Source: Roseomonas sp. (GTDB taxonomy: Bacteria; Pseudomonadota; Alphaproteobacteria; Acetobacterales; Acetobacteraceae). Taken from it: a stretch of 64,000 bases of DNA. Below are positions 52,528-60,688 of the stretch, one piece after another; the first letter of the stretch is position 1, and every line of letters starts with the position of its first letter. The notes beneath the pieces were generated by a model. It was not told where the DNA came from and did no database searches. It saw only the letters and a list, made by a program, of their open reading frames with translations. The DNA is taken from positions 151,801 to 215,800 of the forward strand of contig JAPSLO010000012.1 of the NCBI GenBank assembly GCA_031180725.1, in the 5' to 3' direction. Position numbers and translations under genes: made by a program.

Positions 52528-53085
52528 TCAGGTCGTCCGGTCCGCCTGCGCTGCCGATCCCTCGTGCGCCAGCCGTGCGCGGAAAGCGGCCTCCCAGCCG
52601 CCGGCTTCGATGATCGCGCGCAGCGGCGGGGGAAGGGGCGGCCAGCGGCGCTCAGTGCCGCGCGTCCGGTTTCGGAAGACGCCCTCGGCGAAGTCTACCT
52701 CCAATTCGTCGCCCGTCACGGCTTCGGCTGTCGCCCCGGGACAGGCCGGCAGGACCCGAAGGCCTGCATTCACCGCATTGCGGCGCGATCCGCTCGGGAT
52801 CGACTCCGCGACCAGGCCGAGGCCTGCTCCCCGCAGCCCGAGCAGGCCCTGGATATGCGGATTACCCTGCGCGAAGCGGCGGCCGGCGACGACGATGTCA
52901 CCCGGCCGCAGGCGCGCGGCGAGCCCGGGATCCAGGCCGGAGAAGACGTGGTGCCGCAGCACCTCCGGGTCGGTCTCGCGCCGCAGCGCGAAGTCCAGGG
53001 GCATGAGGTCGCCATCCACCGCGACGTCGTGCCCGAAGACCCATGCCCGGCCGCGCAGAGTCCAAGCGAAGCCGCTCACGACCAT
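52528..53085 (-). CDS. Aconitase-type dehydratase small subunit (LeuD-like)
   Basis: 185 aa swivel domain: LRGRAWVFGHDVAVDGDLMP, LDPGLAARLRPGDIVVAGRRFAQGNPHIQ, SRNA-type SGSRRNAVNAGLRVL and DELEVDFAEGVFRNRTRG. The GxSSR-like loop expected in LeuD reads AQGNPHIQ, as in uncharacterised LeuD-like proteins paired with catabolic large subunits, so it is not clearly leucine biosynthetic. It overlaps the large subunit by 10 bp. A C-terminal extension of about 30 residues is longer than in LeuD. Confidence 0.88.
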   Translation of the reverse strand: MVVSGFAWTLRGRAWVFGHDVAVDGDLMPLDFALRRETDPEVLRHHVFSGLDPGLAARLRPGDIVVAGRRFAQGNPHIQGLLGLRGAGLGLVAESIPSGSRRNAVNAGLRVLPACPGATAEAVTGDELEVDFAEGVFRNRTRGTERRWPPLPPPLRAIIEAGGWEAAFRARLAHEGSAAQADRTT

Positions 53086-54341
53086 GCCTCCGGCAAGGTC
53101 CGCGGGTCGGTCACGACGCCCGCCACCGCGGAGGCCGCGACGGTCAGCGGACTGGCGAGCATGAGCGTCGCGTCAGCGCTGCCGAGGCGCCCGGGATCGT
53201 TGCGCGTGCCCGTGCCAATGGAGACCTCGCCCTGGGCGACGCCTCCGATGCGCCCTCCGGCGCAGACGCCGCAGCCCGGCACTGTCAGCGCGGCGCCGGC
53301 TTCGGTGAAGATCTGCAGCAGGCCCTCGCGCGCAGCCTGCGCCTGTACGTCCTGCGTGACGGGGGTGACGAAGAGCCGCACGCCTGGCGCGACGCGCCGG
53401 CCCCGCAGCACGGCGGCCGCGAGGCGCAGATCCTCGATGAAGCCGGAGGCGCAGGAGCCGATATAGGCGTGGTCGACACGCCGACCCACGACCTCCTCGA
53501 CCGGAACGGCGCATTCCGGGCGTGGCGGTAAGGCGACCTGGGGCGTGACCGCGCCGAGGTCGAGATCGATCTCGCCCCGGAAGACGGCATCAGGATCCGA
53601 CAGCACGAAACTCGGCACCGCCACGCCCCGGCCTTCGAGATACTCCGCCACGACGCCATCCGGCTCGACCAGCGCCGATCGAGCCCCGAGCTCGACGGTG
53701 GTGTTCACCAGCGTCATGCGCCGGTCGACGCCGAGCGCCGCCAGCCCGGGCCCCGCGAACTCGACCACCGCATCGTCCACCAGGGCCGGGTCGGCCTGGG
53801 CGATGAAGCGCTGCGCGGCATCCCGCACCGTCACGCCCGGACGGAGCCGGCCGTGGACGCGAACGCGGAGCGTCTCCGGCACCTCCGTCCAGACCGTGCC
53901 GCAGGCCAGCAGCTCCGTCACCTCGTTCAGCACGCACAGGCCGAGGGCACCGACGGCGCCGAAATTGCTGAGATGCGGGTCGTAGCCCATTATCAGCATG
54001 CCCGGCCGGACGATCCCGTGCTCGACCGGGAAGACGTGGCCGAGGCCACCCCGGCCGACATCGTGGAACAGGCCGAAGCGGAAGCGGGTCGCCACCTGCC
54101 GCGCTTGGCGCTGGCGCAGCGCGGCGGCCGGCGAGGTCGCGACGGGCTCATGATCCGTGCTGACGAGCACGCGCTCGGGACGATGGACGGCGGCGACGCC
54201 GAAGCGGTCGAGGGCGGCGGCGGCATGGGTTACGTACCAGTCGTGCAGTGTGACCAGGTCGGGGATGGGATGGACGATGTCCCCGGCGCGAACCGGAAGG
54301 CCGGCGGCTCGCGACAGGATCTTTTCCGCGGCAGTGGGCAT
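53076..54341 (-). CDS. Aconitase-type dehydratase large subunit (LeuC-like)
   Basis: 421 aa 4Fe-4S hydro-lyase/isomerase. The chosen ATG at 54341 (MPTAAEKILSRAAGLPVRAGD) follows GGGGAGG; the track ORF extends 28 codons into the operator region. Cluster ligands are visible: Cys in YIGSCASGFIEDL and the pair in VPGCGVCAGGRI. Substrate loops FHDVGRGGLGHVF and GYDPHLSNFGAVGALG follow the family. With its small subunit it should dehydrate or isomerise a 2- or 3-hydroxy di/tricarboxylate. The associated TRAP transporter and aldo/keto reductase favour catabolism; LeuC of leucine synthesis or 2,3-dimethylmalate dehydratase are the nearest named relatives. Confidence 0.88.
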   Translation of the reverse strand: MPTAAEKILSRAAGLPVRAGDIVHPIPDLVTLHDWYVTHAAAALDRFGVAAVHRPERVLVSTDHEPVATSPAAALRQRQARQVATRFRFGLFHDVGRGGLGHVFPVEHGIVRPGMLIMGYDPHLSNFGAVGALGLCVLNEVTELLACGTVWTEVPETLRVRVHGRLRPGVTVRDAAQRFIAQADPALVDDAVVEFAGPGLAALGVDRRMTLVNTTVELGARSALVEPDGVVAEYLEGRGVAVPSFVLSDPDAVFRGEIDLDLGAVTPQVALPPRPECAVPVEEVVGRRVDHAYIGSCASGFIEDLRLAAAVLRGRRVAPGVRLFVTPVTQDVQAQAAREGLLQIFTEAGAALTVPGCGVCAGGRIGGVAQGEVSIGTGTRNDPGRLGSADATLMLASPLTVAASAVAGVVTDPRTLPEAWS

Positions 54342-54419
54342 GCGGCCTCCCCGTAATCGCCGGACAGTGGTGCGGCCGGCCTTGACGGCGAAGTTGAGCG
54401 TTGGCATGTTCGATGTCAA

Positions 54420-54442
54420 GAACAATGTTCATATAGAAGAAC
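54420..54442. promoter_or_regulatory. Three-half-site operator (IclR candidate), copy A
   Basis: GAAC-AAT-GTTC-ATATAGAA-GAAC: half-sites in an inverted and then a second inverted arrangement. It lies between divergent leuC-like (start 54341) and dctP (start 54459) genes, ending 16 bp before the dctP ATG. The identical layout occurs at 58718-58740. The IclR gene ending the TRAP operon is the likely binder. Confidence 0.6.
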
Positions 54443-54458
54443 ACAGGGAGGTCACCAC

Positions 54459-55478
54459 ATGCAGCGCCGCACCCTTCTCCTCGCCAGCCTGGCTCCCCTC
54501 GCCGCGCCCGCGATTGCTCAGGACTACCCCTCGCTCCGTCTCCGCTACGCCTCGCATGTGCCGGAGAACAACGTTGTCTCCGAAAGCGACAAGTTCTTCG
54601 CCAGCGAGGTCCACCGACGCTCCAAGGGACGCGTGCAGGTGGACATGTATTGGAACCGCGCCCTGGCGCGTCAGCAGGAGATGCTGCCCCTGATCTCGGC
54701 CGGTGCGGTGGACTTAACGACGCTGGAGACCGCCCAGTACGGTGAGACGCCGCTAATGGGCTTCATGAACACGATCTTCCCGACCTTCCAGGACGGGCGG
54801 ACGCTCGTCGAGATGTCTAACTGGCTCTATGCCAACTCCACGGGCATCCGCGCCGAGCTCAACCGCATTGGCGCGCGCGTTCTCTTCGTGCGGCACCTGC
54901 CGCATTACCATCTGCTCTGCCGTCGGCCCATTCGCACCGCGGAGGAGTTCCGCGGCGCCAGGCTTCGCTCCTTCGGGGCTTACGTTCCGGTGATGTGGCG
55001 AAGCCTCGGCGCCAATGCCGTGAACGTGGTCACGACGGAGATGTACGACGGCCTGTCCAAGGGCACCTTCGACTGCACCTTCCTGCCAGCGCCCTTCCTC
55101 GCCAACCTCCGGCTTGGCGAAGTGGCGAGGTATCTCGTCGACGTGCCGTTCGGCATGATCGAGTTCGCCCCGACCCTCGTCCCCAACGTCGTTTGGAACC
55201 GTTGGCCGGCAAGTGTCCGCCAGCTCCTGACCGAGGTGGCGGCCGAGACAGAGCAGTTCGCCATCGAGAAGACGGACGCCGAGAGCGCGGAGGCGGTCCG
55301 CGAACTCCAACGGCAGGGGGTCGAGATCGTCCCCTTCGCCGGCCGCGAGGAGATGCTTCGGAACCTCCCGGACCTGATGACCGCATGGCTCGGCCGCCAG
55401 CGCGCCGAGGGCCGGGGGGCCGCCGCGGAGCAAATCGTCACCTATGCGCGGCAGCGGCTGAATCTGCCGGCGCGGTAG
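54459..55478 (+). CDS. dctP: TRAP transporter substrate-binding protein DctP
   Basis: 339 aa periplasmic receptor. Signal MQRRTLLLASLAPLAAPAIAQ; SLRLRYASHVPENNVVSESDKFFASEVHRRSKGRVQVDMYW at the N-terminus, HYHLLCRRPIRTAEEFRGARLRSFG with the carboxylate-binding Arg region, and NVVTTEMYDGLSKGTFDC. GGGAGG precedes the ATG. First gene of dctPQM-iclR. The ligand is probably an organic acid; its nature would define the whole regulon. Confidence 0.92.
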   Translation: MQRRTLLLASLAPLAAPAIAQDYPSLRLRYASHVPENNVVSESDKFFASEVHRRSKGRVQVDMYWNRALARQQEMLPLISAGAVDLTTLETAQYGETPLMGFMNTIFPTFQDGRTLVEMSNWLYANSTGIRAELNRIGARVLFVRHLPHYHLLCRRPIRTAEEFRGARLRSFGAYVPVMWRSLGANAVNVVTTEMYDGLSKGTFDCTFLPAPFLANLRLGEVARYLVDVPFGMIEFAPTLVPNVVWNRWPASVRQLLTEVAAETEQFAIEKTDAESAEAVRELQRQGVEIVPFAGREEMLRNLPDLMTAWLGRQRAEGRGAAAEQIVTYARQRLNLPAR

Positions 55479-55482
55479 TGTG

Positions 55483-56010
55483 ATGCGTATCCTGCTCGGT
55501 TCCCTCGACGCCGCGATCCGCGCGGCCGGGGAGGCGGCGCTCGCCGTCTCCTGTCTTAGTGCGGTCTTCCTACTCGTCATCGGCACCGCCGATATCGTCG
55601 GCACGCAGATCCTCGGCGTCGCGGTGCCGAGCGGGATCGAGCTGCAGGAAGCCGCGATGGGCCTGCTGATCTTCGCTGCCTTCGCCGGCGTGCAGCGCCG
55701 CCGCGCCCACATCATCGTGGACGTGCTGCTGGAACGTCTGGGGCCACTGACCCGCCGAGCCCTGGACACCGTCGGGCTTGCCTGCACGGCGGTGCTCTTC
55801 GCCGTCCTGGCCTGGCAGCAATGGCTGCTGGCCGCACGCGCCGTCGCGATCTGGGAGGTGTCGCCCGGCTTCGTCGCCTTCCCGCTCTGGGCTGTGAAGG
55901 CCGCCTGCGCCGGGGCGATGGTGGTCGCCGCGGCTGAAGCCTGGCGGCAATGGCTGCGCGCGCTGGCAGGGCGGCCGGACGCCGCAGCAGCGCCGGCCGC
56001 GACGCATTGA
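55483..56010 (+). CDS. dctQ: TRAP transporter small permease DctQ
   Basis: 175 aa with four hydrophobic helices (AALAVSCLSAVFLLVIGTAD, MGLLIFAAFAGVQRR, LACTAVLFAVLAWQQWLLAA, FPLWAVKAACAGAMVVAAAEAW) and the family segment IELQEAAMGLLIF / RRRAHIIVDVLLERL. The ATG at 55483 is preferred; a GTG at 55480 is in frame. It lies between dctP and dctM in the standard order. Confidence 0.9.
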   Translation: MRILLGSLDAAIRAAGEAALAVSCLSAVFLLVIGTADIVGTQILGVAVPSGIELQEAAMGLLIFAAFAGVQRRRAHIIVDVLLERLGPLTRRALDTVGLACTAVLFAVLAWQQWLLAARAVAIWEVSPGFVAFPLWAVKAACAGAMVVAAAEAWRQWLRALAGRPDAAAAPAATH

Positions 56011-56023
56011 CGGGGCGCATCGC

Positions 56024-57328
56024 ATGACACCACTCGGGATCGGGGGCGTCGGCCTCCTCGGCATCGTCGGGCTTTCGATGGCCGGCGTACCGATCGGCGT
56101 GGCGATCGCGCTCGTCGGCGGGATCGGCATGTGGGCCGTCTCCGGGCCGGTCTTCGCCGCCGTGATGGTCCAGACGATCCCGTTCACCACGGCCGCGGAA
56201 TACGCCTTCATCGTCGTGCCGATGTTCGTGCTGATGGGCAACGTCGCGGCCCAGGCCGGCATGATCGAGGCGATGTTCGACGCCGCCTCGCGCTGGCTCG
56301 CACGCGTGCGGGGCGGCATGTACGTCTCCGTCACTCTCGCCTCCGCCGGCTTCGCCGCCGTCTCGGGGTCCACCGTCGTGAATGCCGCGGTGTTCTCCCG
56401 CATGGTGCTCCCGCAGATGGTGCGGCTGGGCTACAACCGGGCGGTCGCCTCGGGGTGCATCGCGGCGGCCGGCACTTTCGCGGTCATGATTCCGCCCTCC
56501 CTTGCCTTCGTCCTCTATGGCCTCATGACGGGGGAGAGCGTGGGCAAGCTCTTCGCCGCCGGGGTCGTCCCGGGCGTGCTGACGGCCGTCTGCTACGTGC
56601 TGCTCATCATGGTGATGGTGCGTCTCCGGCCGGATTGGGCCCCACCACCCGGGCGCCAGGTCCCGCTAGCGGAACGCCTCGCCTCGCTGCGGCCGCTCTG
56701 GTCCATCTCGCTCCTGGTCGCCGTCGTGCTCGGGGGGATCTATTCCGGTCTGGTGCCGCCCTCCGCCGCCGGCGCGGTCGGGGCCGCGGGCGCGATCCTC
56801 ATCGCGCTCGCGCAGCGCAGGCTGACAGCGCGCGGCTTCGCCGACTGCCTCCGGCAATCGGTGCTCATGGCGGCGTCGCTGTTCTTCATCGTGATCGCCG
56901 GCTTCCTCTTCGCGCGCTTCCTCATTACCTCCGGCTTTGTGCCAGAGCTGACTGCGGCCCTCACCGGCGCCGGGATCGGCAAATGGGAGTTCCTGGCGAT
57001 CCTGGTCGTCCTCTACCTCGTGCTCGGAATGTTCATTGATGGCGCCTCCATGGCTGTCATCACCTTGCCCTTCGTATATCCCATCGCGACCGGTCTCGGC
57101 ATCGACGGCCTCTGGCTGGGCGTGCTGTTCGTTAAGCTGGTCGAGATCGGTGCCATCACGCCACCGATGGGGCTGAACCTCTTCGCCGTGGTAGCCGCCA
57201 GCCATGGCCGCATCAGCGTCTCGGACGTTGTCCGAGGCATCTGGCCCTTCGTGCTCCTGGAGCTCGGGCTCCTGGCCCTGCTGATAGCCGTCCCCGCCCT
57301 CTCGACGTGGCTGCCCAGCACCATGTAG
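56024..57328 (+). CDS. dctM: TRAP transporter large permease DctM
   Basis: 434 aa inner-membrane protein with about 12 hydrophobic helices, the Na+-coupled translocating subunit. Family marks are VPMFVLMGNVAAQAGMIEAMFD, ASAGFAAVSGSTVVNAAVFSRMVLPQM, FAVMIPPSLAFVLYGLMTGESVGKLFAAGVVPG, VLYLVLGMFIDGASMAVITLPFVYPI and VKLVEIGAITPPMGLNLFAV. The iclR gene follows after 9 bp. Confidence 0.94.
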   Translation: MTPLGIGGVGLLGIVGLSMAGVPIGVAIALVGGIGMWAVSGPVFAAVMVQTIPFTTAAEYAFIVVPMFVLMGNVAAQAGMIEAMFDAASRWLARVRGGMYVSVTLASAGFAAVSGSTVVNAAVFSRMVLPQMVRLGYNRAVASGCIAAAGTFAVMIPPSLAFVLYGLMTGESVGKLFAAGVVPGVLTAVCYVLLIMVMVRLRPDWAPPPGRQVPLAERLASLRPLWSISLLVAVVLGGIYSGLVPPSAAGAVGAAGAILIALAQRRLTARGFADCLRQSVLMAASLFFIVIAGFLFARFLITSGFVPELTAALTGAGIGKWEFLAILVVLYLVLGMFIDGASMAVITLPFVYPIATGLGIDGLWLGVLFVKLVEIGAITPPMGLNLFAVVAASHGRISVSDVVRGIWPFVLLELGLLALLIAVPALSTWLPSTM

Positions 57329-57337
57329 GGAACGGGA

Positions 57338-58108
57338 ATGGCCAAATCCGCCCTCCGCGTCCTGGAGATCATGGAATACATCGCCAAACGCGAGGACGGA
57401 GCGACGCATGCCGAGATCGCGCGTGGCCTTGGCATTCCCAAAAGTAGCCTGACTGCCCTCCTGGCCGACCTACAATCGGCGGGTTATGTGGTCGGCGACC
57501 CGGCAACGGCCCGCTACGCGCTTGGCTCGCAGGTGCTGGTGCTGGCGCAGGGCTATGTCCGTACGCTCAATCTCGTCCGCAGCGGGTCGCGCGTGTTGGA
57601 AACCCTGTTCCGACGCTTCGACGAATTCGTGGCCCTCGCCATCCCGAAGGGCGACGAATATGTCATCGTTGCCGCTCAGGCGCCGGCGGGACCGCTCGCC
57701 CACTCGCTCCAGATCGGCGAACGTGGGCCGCTGTACTGCTCGGCATCGGGCAAGGCGATTCTGGCGAGCCTGCCCGAGGCGGCCGCCGAGGCTTGGGTAT
57801 CCCGGATGCAGCGGTCGCGAATCACGCCGCGGACGCGCACCGGCGTGGCGGAGATCATGGACGACCTCAGGGCGGCGCGCGCCGCAGGCCATGCCGTTGT
57901 GCGCGAGGAGGCGATCCTGGGCATCACGGCGATCGCCGCCGCCGTGATCGATGCGTCGGGCCAGCCGGTCGGTGCCCTCTCCCTCGCCGCTCCTACGGCG
58001 CGCCTGGACGCGGCCCGCGAGGCGGAAGTGGCCGCGGCCTTGCGGGACGCCGCAGCGGCGATCTCGGCCGAGTTCGGGTGGCGCCGGAAGGTGCTCGTCT
58101 CAACGTAA
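57338..58108 (+). CDS. IclR family transcriptional regulator
   Basis: 256 aa. The N-terminal winged helix (ALRVLEIMEYIAKREDGATHAEIARGLGIPKSSLTALLADLQSAGYV) is followed by the IclR effector domain (LFRRFDEFVALAIPKGDEY, GPLYCSASGKAILASLPEA, ARAAGHAVVREEAILGITAIAAAVIDASGQPVGALSLAAP). Encoded at the 3' end of the TRAP operon and convergent with a broken RraA-family gene, with about 9 bp of overlap. Candidate binder of operators A and B, which would give autoregulation through the dctP promoter. Confidence 0.92.
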   Translation: MAKSALRVLEIMEYIAKREDGATHAEIARGLGIPKSSLTALLADLQSAGYVVGDPATARYALGSQVLVLAQGYVRTLNLVRSGSRVLETLFRRFDEFVALAIPKGDEYVIVAAQAPAGPLAHSLQIGERGPLYCSASGKAILASLPEAAAEAWVSRMQRSRITPRTRTGVAEIMDDLRAARAAGHAVVREEAILGITAIAAAVIDASGQPVGALSLAAPTARLDAAREAEVAAALRDAAAAISAEFGWRRKVLVST

Positions 58109-58694
58109 GCCCTGAAGGTCACGGAGGTCGGCGCCGCCGGCAATCGCCGCATTGAGCGCCGCTTCCCGCGCAGCCTGGGCCTTAGCGCGTGGCAGCAGCG
58201 CCTCGGCCTCTTCAGCAGGATGACCACGAGCTCGTCTTCGTCGCTCAGAACGGGGGCACCCGGACGGATCACCTGCCCGCCGACCGAGACCGCCTCCCCT
58301 ATCCAGCCGGGATGAGCCTTGGACGTTCCGCGCACCGCGATCCCGGCCGCGTGGACCGGCCAGCCCAGCTCCCGGATCTCCGCCACGCCCCGCACCGCGC
58401 CGTCCATCACCAGCCCTGCGACCCCGGGCGCCATCGCCGCGCGGGTGGAGGTTCCGCCCCAGATCGTGGCGCGATCCGTGCCGCCGGCCGCGATGACGAT
58501 AACCGACCCAGCCGGTGCCGTGGCAGCGGCTAAGAGCGCCGCCCGGGAATCCCGACGAGGCAGCGGGCGGTGAAAGCCGGCCCGAAGAGCGAAGCTGGCC
58601 CGATTGGTCTGATATTGGGGGCCAGGTCGCCTCTCTTGCCCCGTGCCTCGTACAACGTCGCCGCGGCAAAGCGGGCCAGCGGATGCGGCTGCAT
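58100..58694 (-). pseudogene. RraA-family aldolase-like protein, frameshifted
   Basis: Three frames combine into one RraA-fold protein: MQPHPLARFAAATLYEARGK and PIGPASLFGPAFTARC, then ALLAAATAPAGSVIVIAAGG, ATIWGGTSTRAAMAPGVAGL, VMDGAVRGVAEIRELGWPV and GQVIRPGAPVLSDEDELVVI, then AEEAEALLPRAKAQAAREAA. Frameshifts lie near 58545 and 58205. The usual Arg-Asp active-site pair reads Arg-Gly (DGAVRGVAEI). Intact RraA-family enzymes are aldolases or decarboxylases of oxoacids, as LigK in this window. Sequencing error could explain one shift, less easily two. Confidence 0.75.
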
Positions 58695-58717
58695 GGTGAA
58701 GCGCACTCGACATTTCC

Positions 58718-58740
58718 GAACGTTGTTCCTATATAGGAAC
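58718..58740. promoter_or_regulatory. Three-half-site operator (IclR candidate), copy B
   Basis: GAAC-GTT-GTTC-CTATATAG-GAAC, which includes the perfect 16-bp palindrome GTTCCTATATAGGAAC. It lies between the divergent RraA-like pseudogene (start 58694) and the SDR gene (ATG 58760). Spacing of the three half-sites is identical to copy A at 54420. Confidence 0.6.
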
Positions 58741-58759
58741 TTCCTTTGGGGTGGTAGCC

Positions 58760-59473
58760 ATGAGCATGGATCTCGCAGGCCGGCGCGTGTTGCTGTTGGG
58801 CGCCAGCGGCGGGATTGGCGCCGCAACGGCCCGGCGGCTCATGGCAGCGGGGGCGAGGGTCACGGCCGTGGGGCGCCGGGCGGACCGCCTCCAAAGCCTC
58901 GGGGCAGGGTGCGTGGCTGCGGCTGGCGACCTGGACGACCCGGCCTTCCGCACCGCGCTCCTGCGCGAGCCGCATGACGATCTCGTCTCGGCCGTGGGGA
59001 TTGCTGTTCCGGAGCCCCTCGCGCAAGCGGACCCCGCCAACTGGGAGCGGATGTTCCGCACCAACGTCCTCTCGGTAATGGCGCTCGCCGTGCCGATGGC
59101 GAAGGAGATGGCCGGGCGCGGCGGCGGGACACTCCTCTTCGTCGGGAGCGTACTTGCGCGTCGCGTGGCCCCGAACGTCGCGGCCTATGCCGCCTCGAAG
59201 CACGCGCTGCGGGCCTTTGTCGGTGGGCTGCGTGCGGAATTCGGCCCGGCCGGCGTGCGCGTCGTTGAGGTGGCGCCTGGCTATGTTGGTGATACGGAGT
59301 TCCACCGCCACGCCGATCACCCGGCGCTGGCGGGGCAATTTTCTGACCGGCCCTACACGCCGATCTCGTCGACAAACGTCGCTGAGGCGGTGCATTTCGC
59401 CCTGGCGCTGCCACCCACCGCGGAGGTCACCCTTCTGGAATTGCGTCCGCGCGGGCAGTTCGTCCCGGCTTGA
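58760..59473 (+). CDS. Short-chain dehydrogenase/reductase
   Basis: 237 aa classical SDR. LLLGASGGIGAATARRL binds the dinucleotide; the catalytic Ser is in LLFVGSVLARRV and the Tyr-Lys pair in VAAYAASKHALRAFVGGL. The NNAG motif is altered (LVSAVGIAVPEP). The ATG at 58760 is used; the track start at 58751 is a GTG three codons upstream. Its promoter carries operator B, so it is probably coregulated with the TRAP and LeuC/LeuD genes and oxidises a pathway intermediate. Confidence 0.92.
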   Translation: MSMDLAGRRVLLLGASGGIGAATARRLMAAGARVTAVGRRADRLQSLGAGCVAAAGDLDDPAFRTALLREPHDDLVSAVGIAVPEPLAQADPANWERMFRTNVLSVMALAVPMAKEMAGRGGGTLLFVGSVLARRVAPNVAAYAASKHALRAFVGGLRAEFGPAGVRVVEVAPGYVGDTEFHRHADHPALAGQFSDRPYTPISSTNVAEAVHFALALPPTAEVTLLELRPRGQFVPA

Positions 59474-59559
59474 ACCCTGTGAGCGGAGCGCCGGCACGCG
59501 TCCGACGGGGGCTTCGCGCAGGGAACAGGCATCGCGACCGGGGGCTACACGGGCCCGGC

Positions 59560-59742
59560 GCAACGGCGATCGGCGCGACGGCGGAGCTCACCCACGATCC
59601 GCCGCCCTACGACCTCCCGCAGCTCTGGTCGAAGGCACTGCACTGCCACCCACGTAAGGCCGGCGCTTTAGCTTATCAGGCCCGACACAACGACGACGAG
59701 ATCTGCCTCGCAAGGAGGTTGGGAAGGGCGGACGGGAGCTGA
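59560..59742 (+). pseudogene. RES-domain protein remnant
   Basis: LTHDPPPYDLPQLWSKALHC, HPRKAGALAYQARHNDDEIC and LA resemble the C-terminal half of RES-domain NAD-degrading toxins (pattern: TQAWSRALHDHP, GIAYRSRHDDDEICLALFE). The frame is lost after ICLA, and neither the N-terminal part nor an antitoxin is seen. From 59743 to 60010 I see nothing further. Confidence 0.4.
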
Positions 59743-60010
59743 TGCACAAAGCCGGTTGAAACCGCCGGATTGGGAGAAGCGCGCTGCCGGTTGGCTGGGC
59801 GTTGGGAAACGGGTGGGACCGGAGCAACCGCCACGCGACGCCTATCGGCGTGCGCCAGTCCAATCGGTTTCGGCGAGCTGGCAGAAGGCCGGGAACTGGG
59901 CTCTCTATGCCTGAACTTCCAGGGGCATGCGCGCGCTGCTCGCCGTGGCGAACCGGCCCTGCCAGGCGAGCGGCCTCGTGGCCCCGAAGCAGGCATCGCT
60001 GGCCGGTCCG

Positions 60011-60688
60011 TCACCCCGCCAGGATGCGCCCATCCTCCATGCGCAGGATGCGGTCCGCGAGCTCCAGGATGCGGGTGTCGTGCGTGACCATCAGCGTCGT
60101 CGTGCCGCGTGCGCGCCCGAGCCCGCGCAGCAATTCCACCACGACGCGCCCGCTGTCACGGTCGAGCGCCGCGGTCGGCTCGTCGGCGAAGACGATGTCG
60201 GGGTTGCCAACCAGCGCCCGCGCGACGGCGACCCGCTGCTTCTGCCCGCCCGACAGCTTCGCCGGCAGATAATCCAGCCGGTCACCGAGGCCGAGCAGCG
60301 ACAGCACATGCGCCGCCGCCTCCGCGGCGCGGAGAACCCGGCCATGCACCTCGAGGCCCATCAGCACGTTCTGCCGCGCCGTCAGGCTTTCATGCAGGTT
60401 GTGCGCCTGGAAAATGAAACCGAGGCGGCGGCGCACCGCGATGCGCGTCGCCTCCGTCGCGCCGTTGAGCTCCTGTCCGAGCACGCGCACGCTGCCCGCC
60501 TGCACCTCGCGCAGGCAGCCAAGCAGCGTCAGCAGCGTCGTCTTACCTGAGCCGGAGGCGCCGAGCAGGACGACGAGCTCGCCGGCTGCGATGTCGAGGT
60601 CGAGGCCGAACAGCACCTGCCGCCGCGCCTCATCCTGGCCGAACGCATGGTCCAGCCCGCGCACGGAGATCGCCGGCGCCGACATCAA
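60011..60688 (-). CDS. DevA-type ABC exporter ATP-binding protein
   Basis: 225 aa ATPase of the MacB/DevA group. Walker A LLGASGSGKTTLLTLLG, Q-loop region RLGFIFQAHNLHESLTARQN, signature LSGGQKQRVAVARALVGNPD, Walker B IVFADEPTAALD and the His switch MVTHDTRI. The start overlaps the permease stop by ATGA. Together with the next two genes it forms a DevBCA-like tripartite exporter that would need a TolC-type outer membrane partner. Confidence 0.93.
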   Translation of the reverse strand: MMSAPAISVRGLDHAFGQDEARRQVLFGLDLDIAAGELVVLLGASGSGKTTLLTLLGCLREVQAGSVRVLGQELNGATEATRIAVRRRLGFIFQAHNLHESLTARQNVLMGLEVHGRVLRAAEAAAHVLSLLGLGDRLDYLPAKLSGGQKQRVAVARALVGNPDIVFADEPTAALDRDSGRVVVELLRGLGRARGTTTLMVTHDTRILELADRILRMEDGRILAG

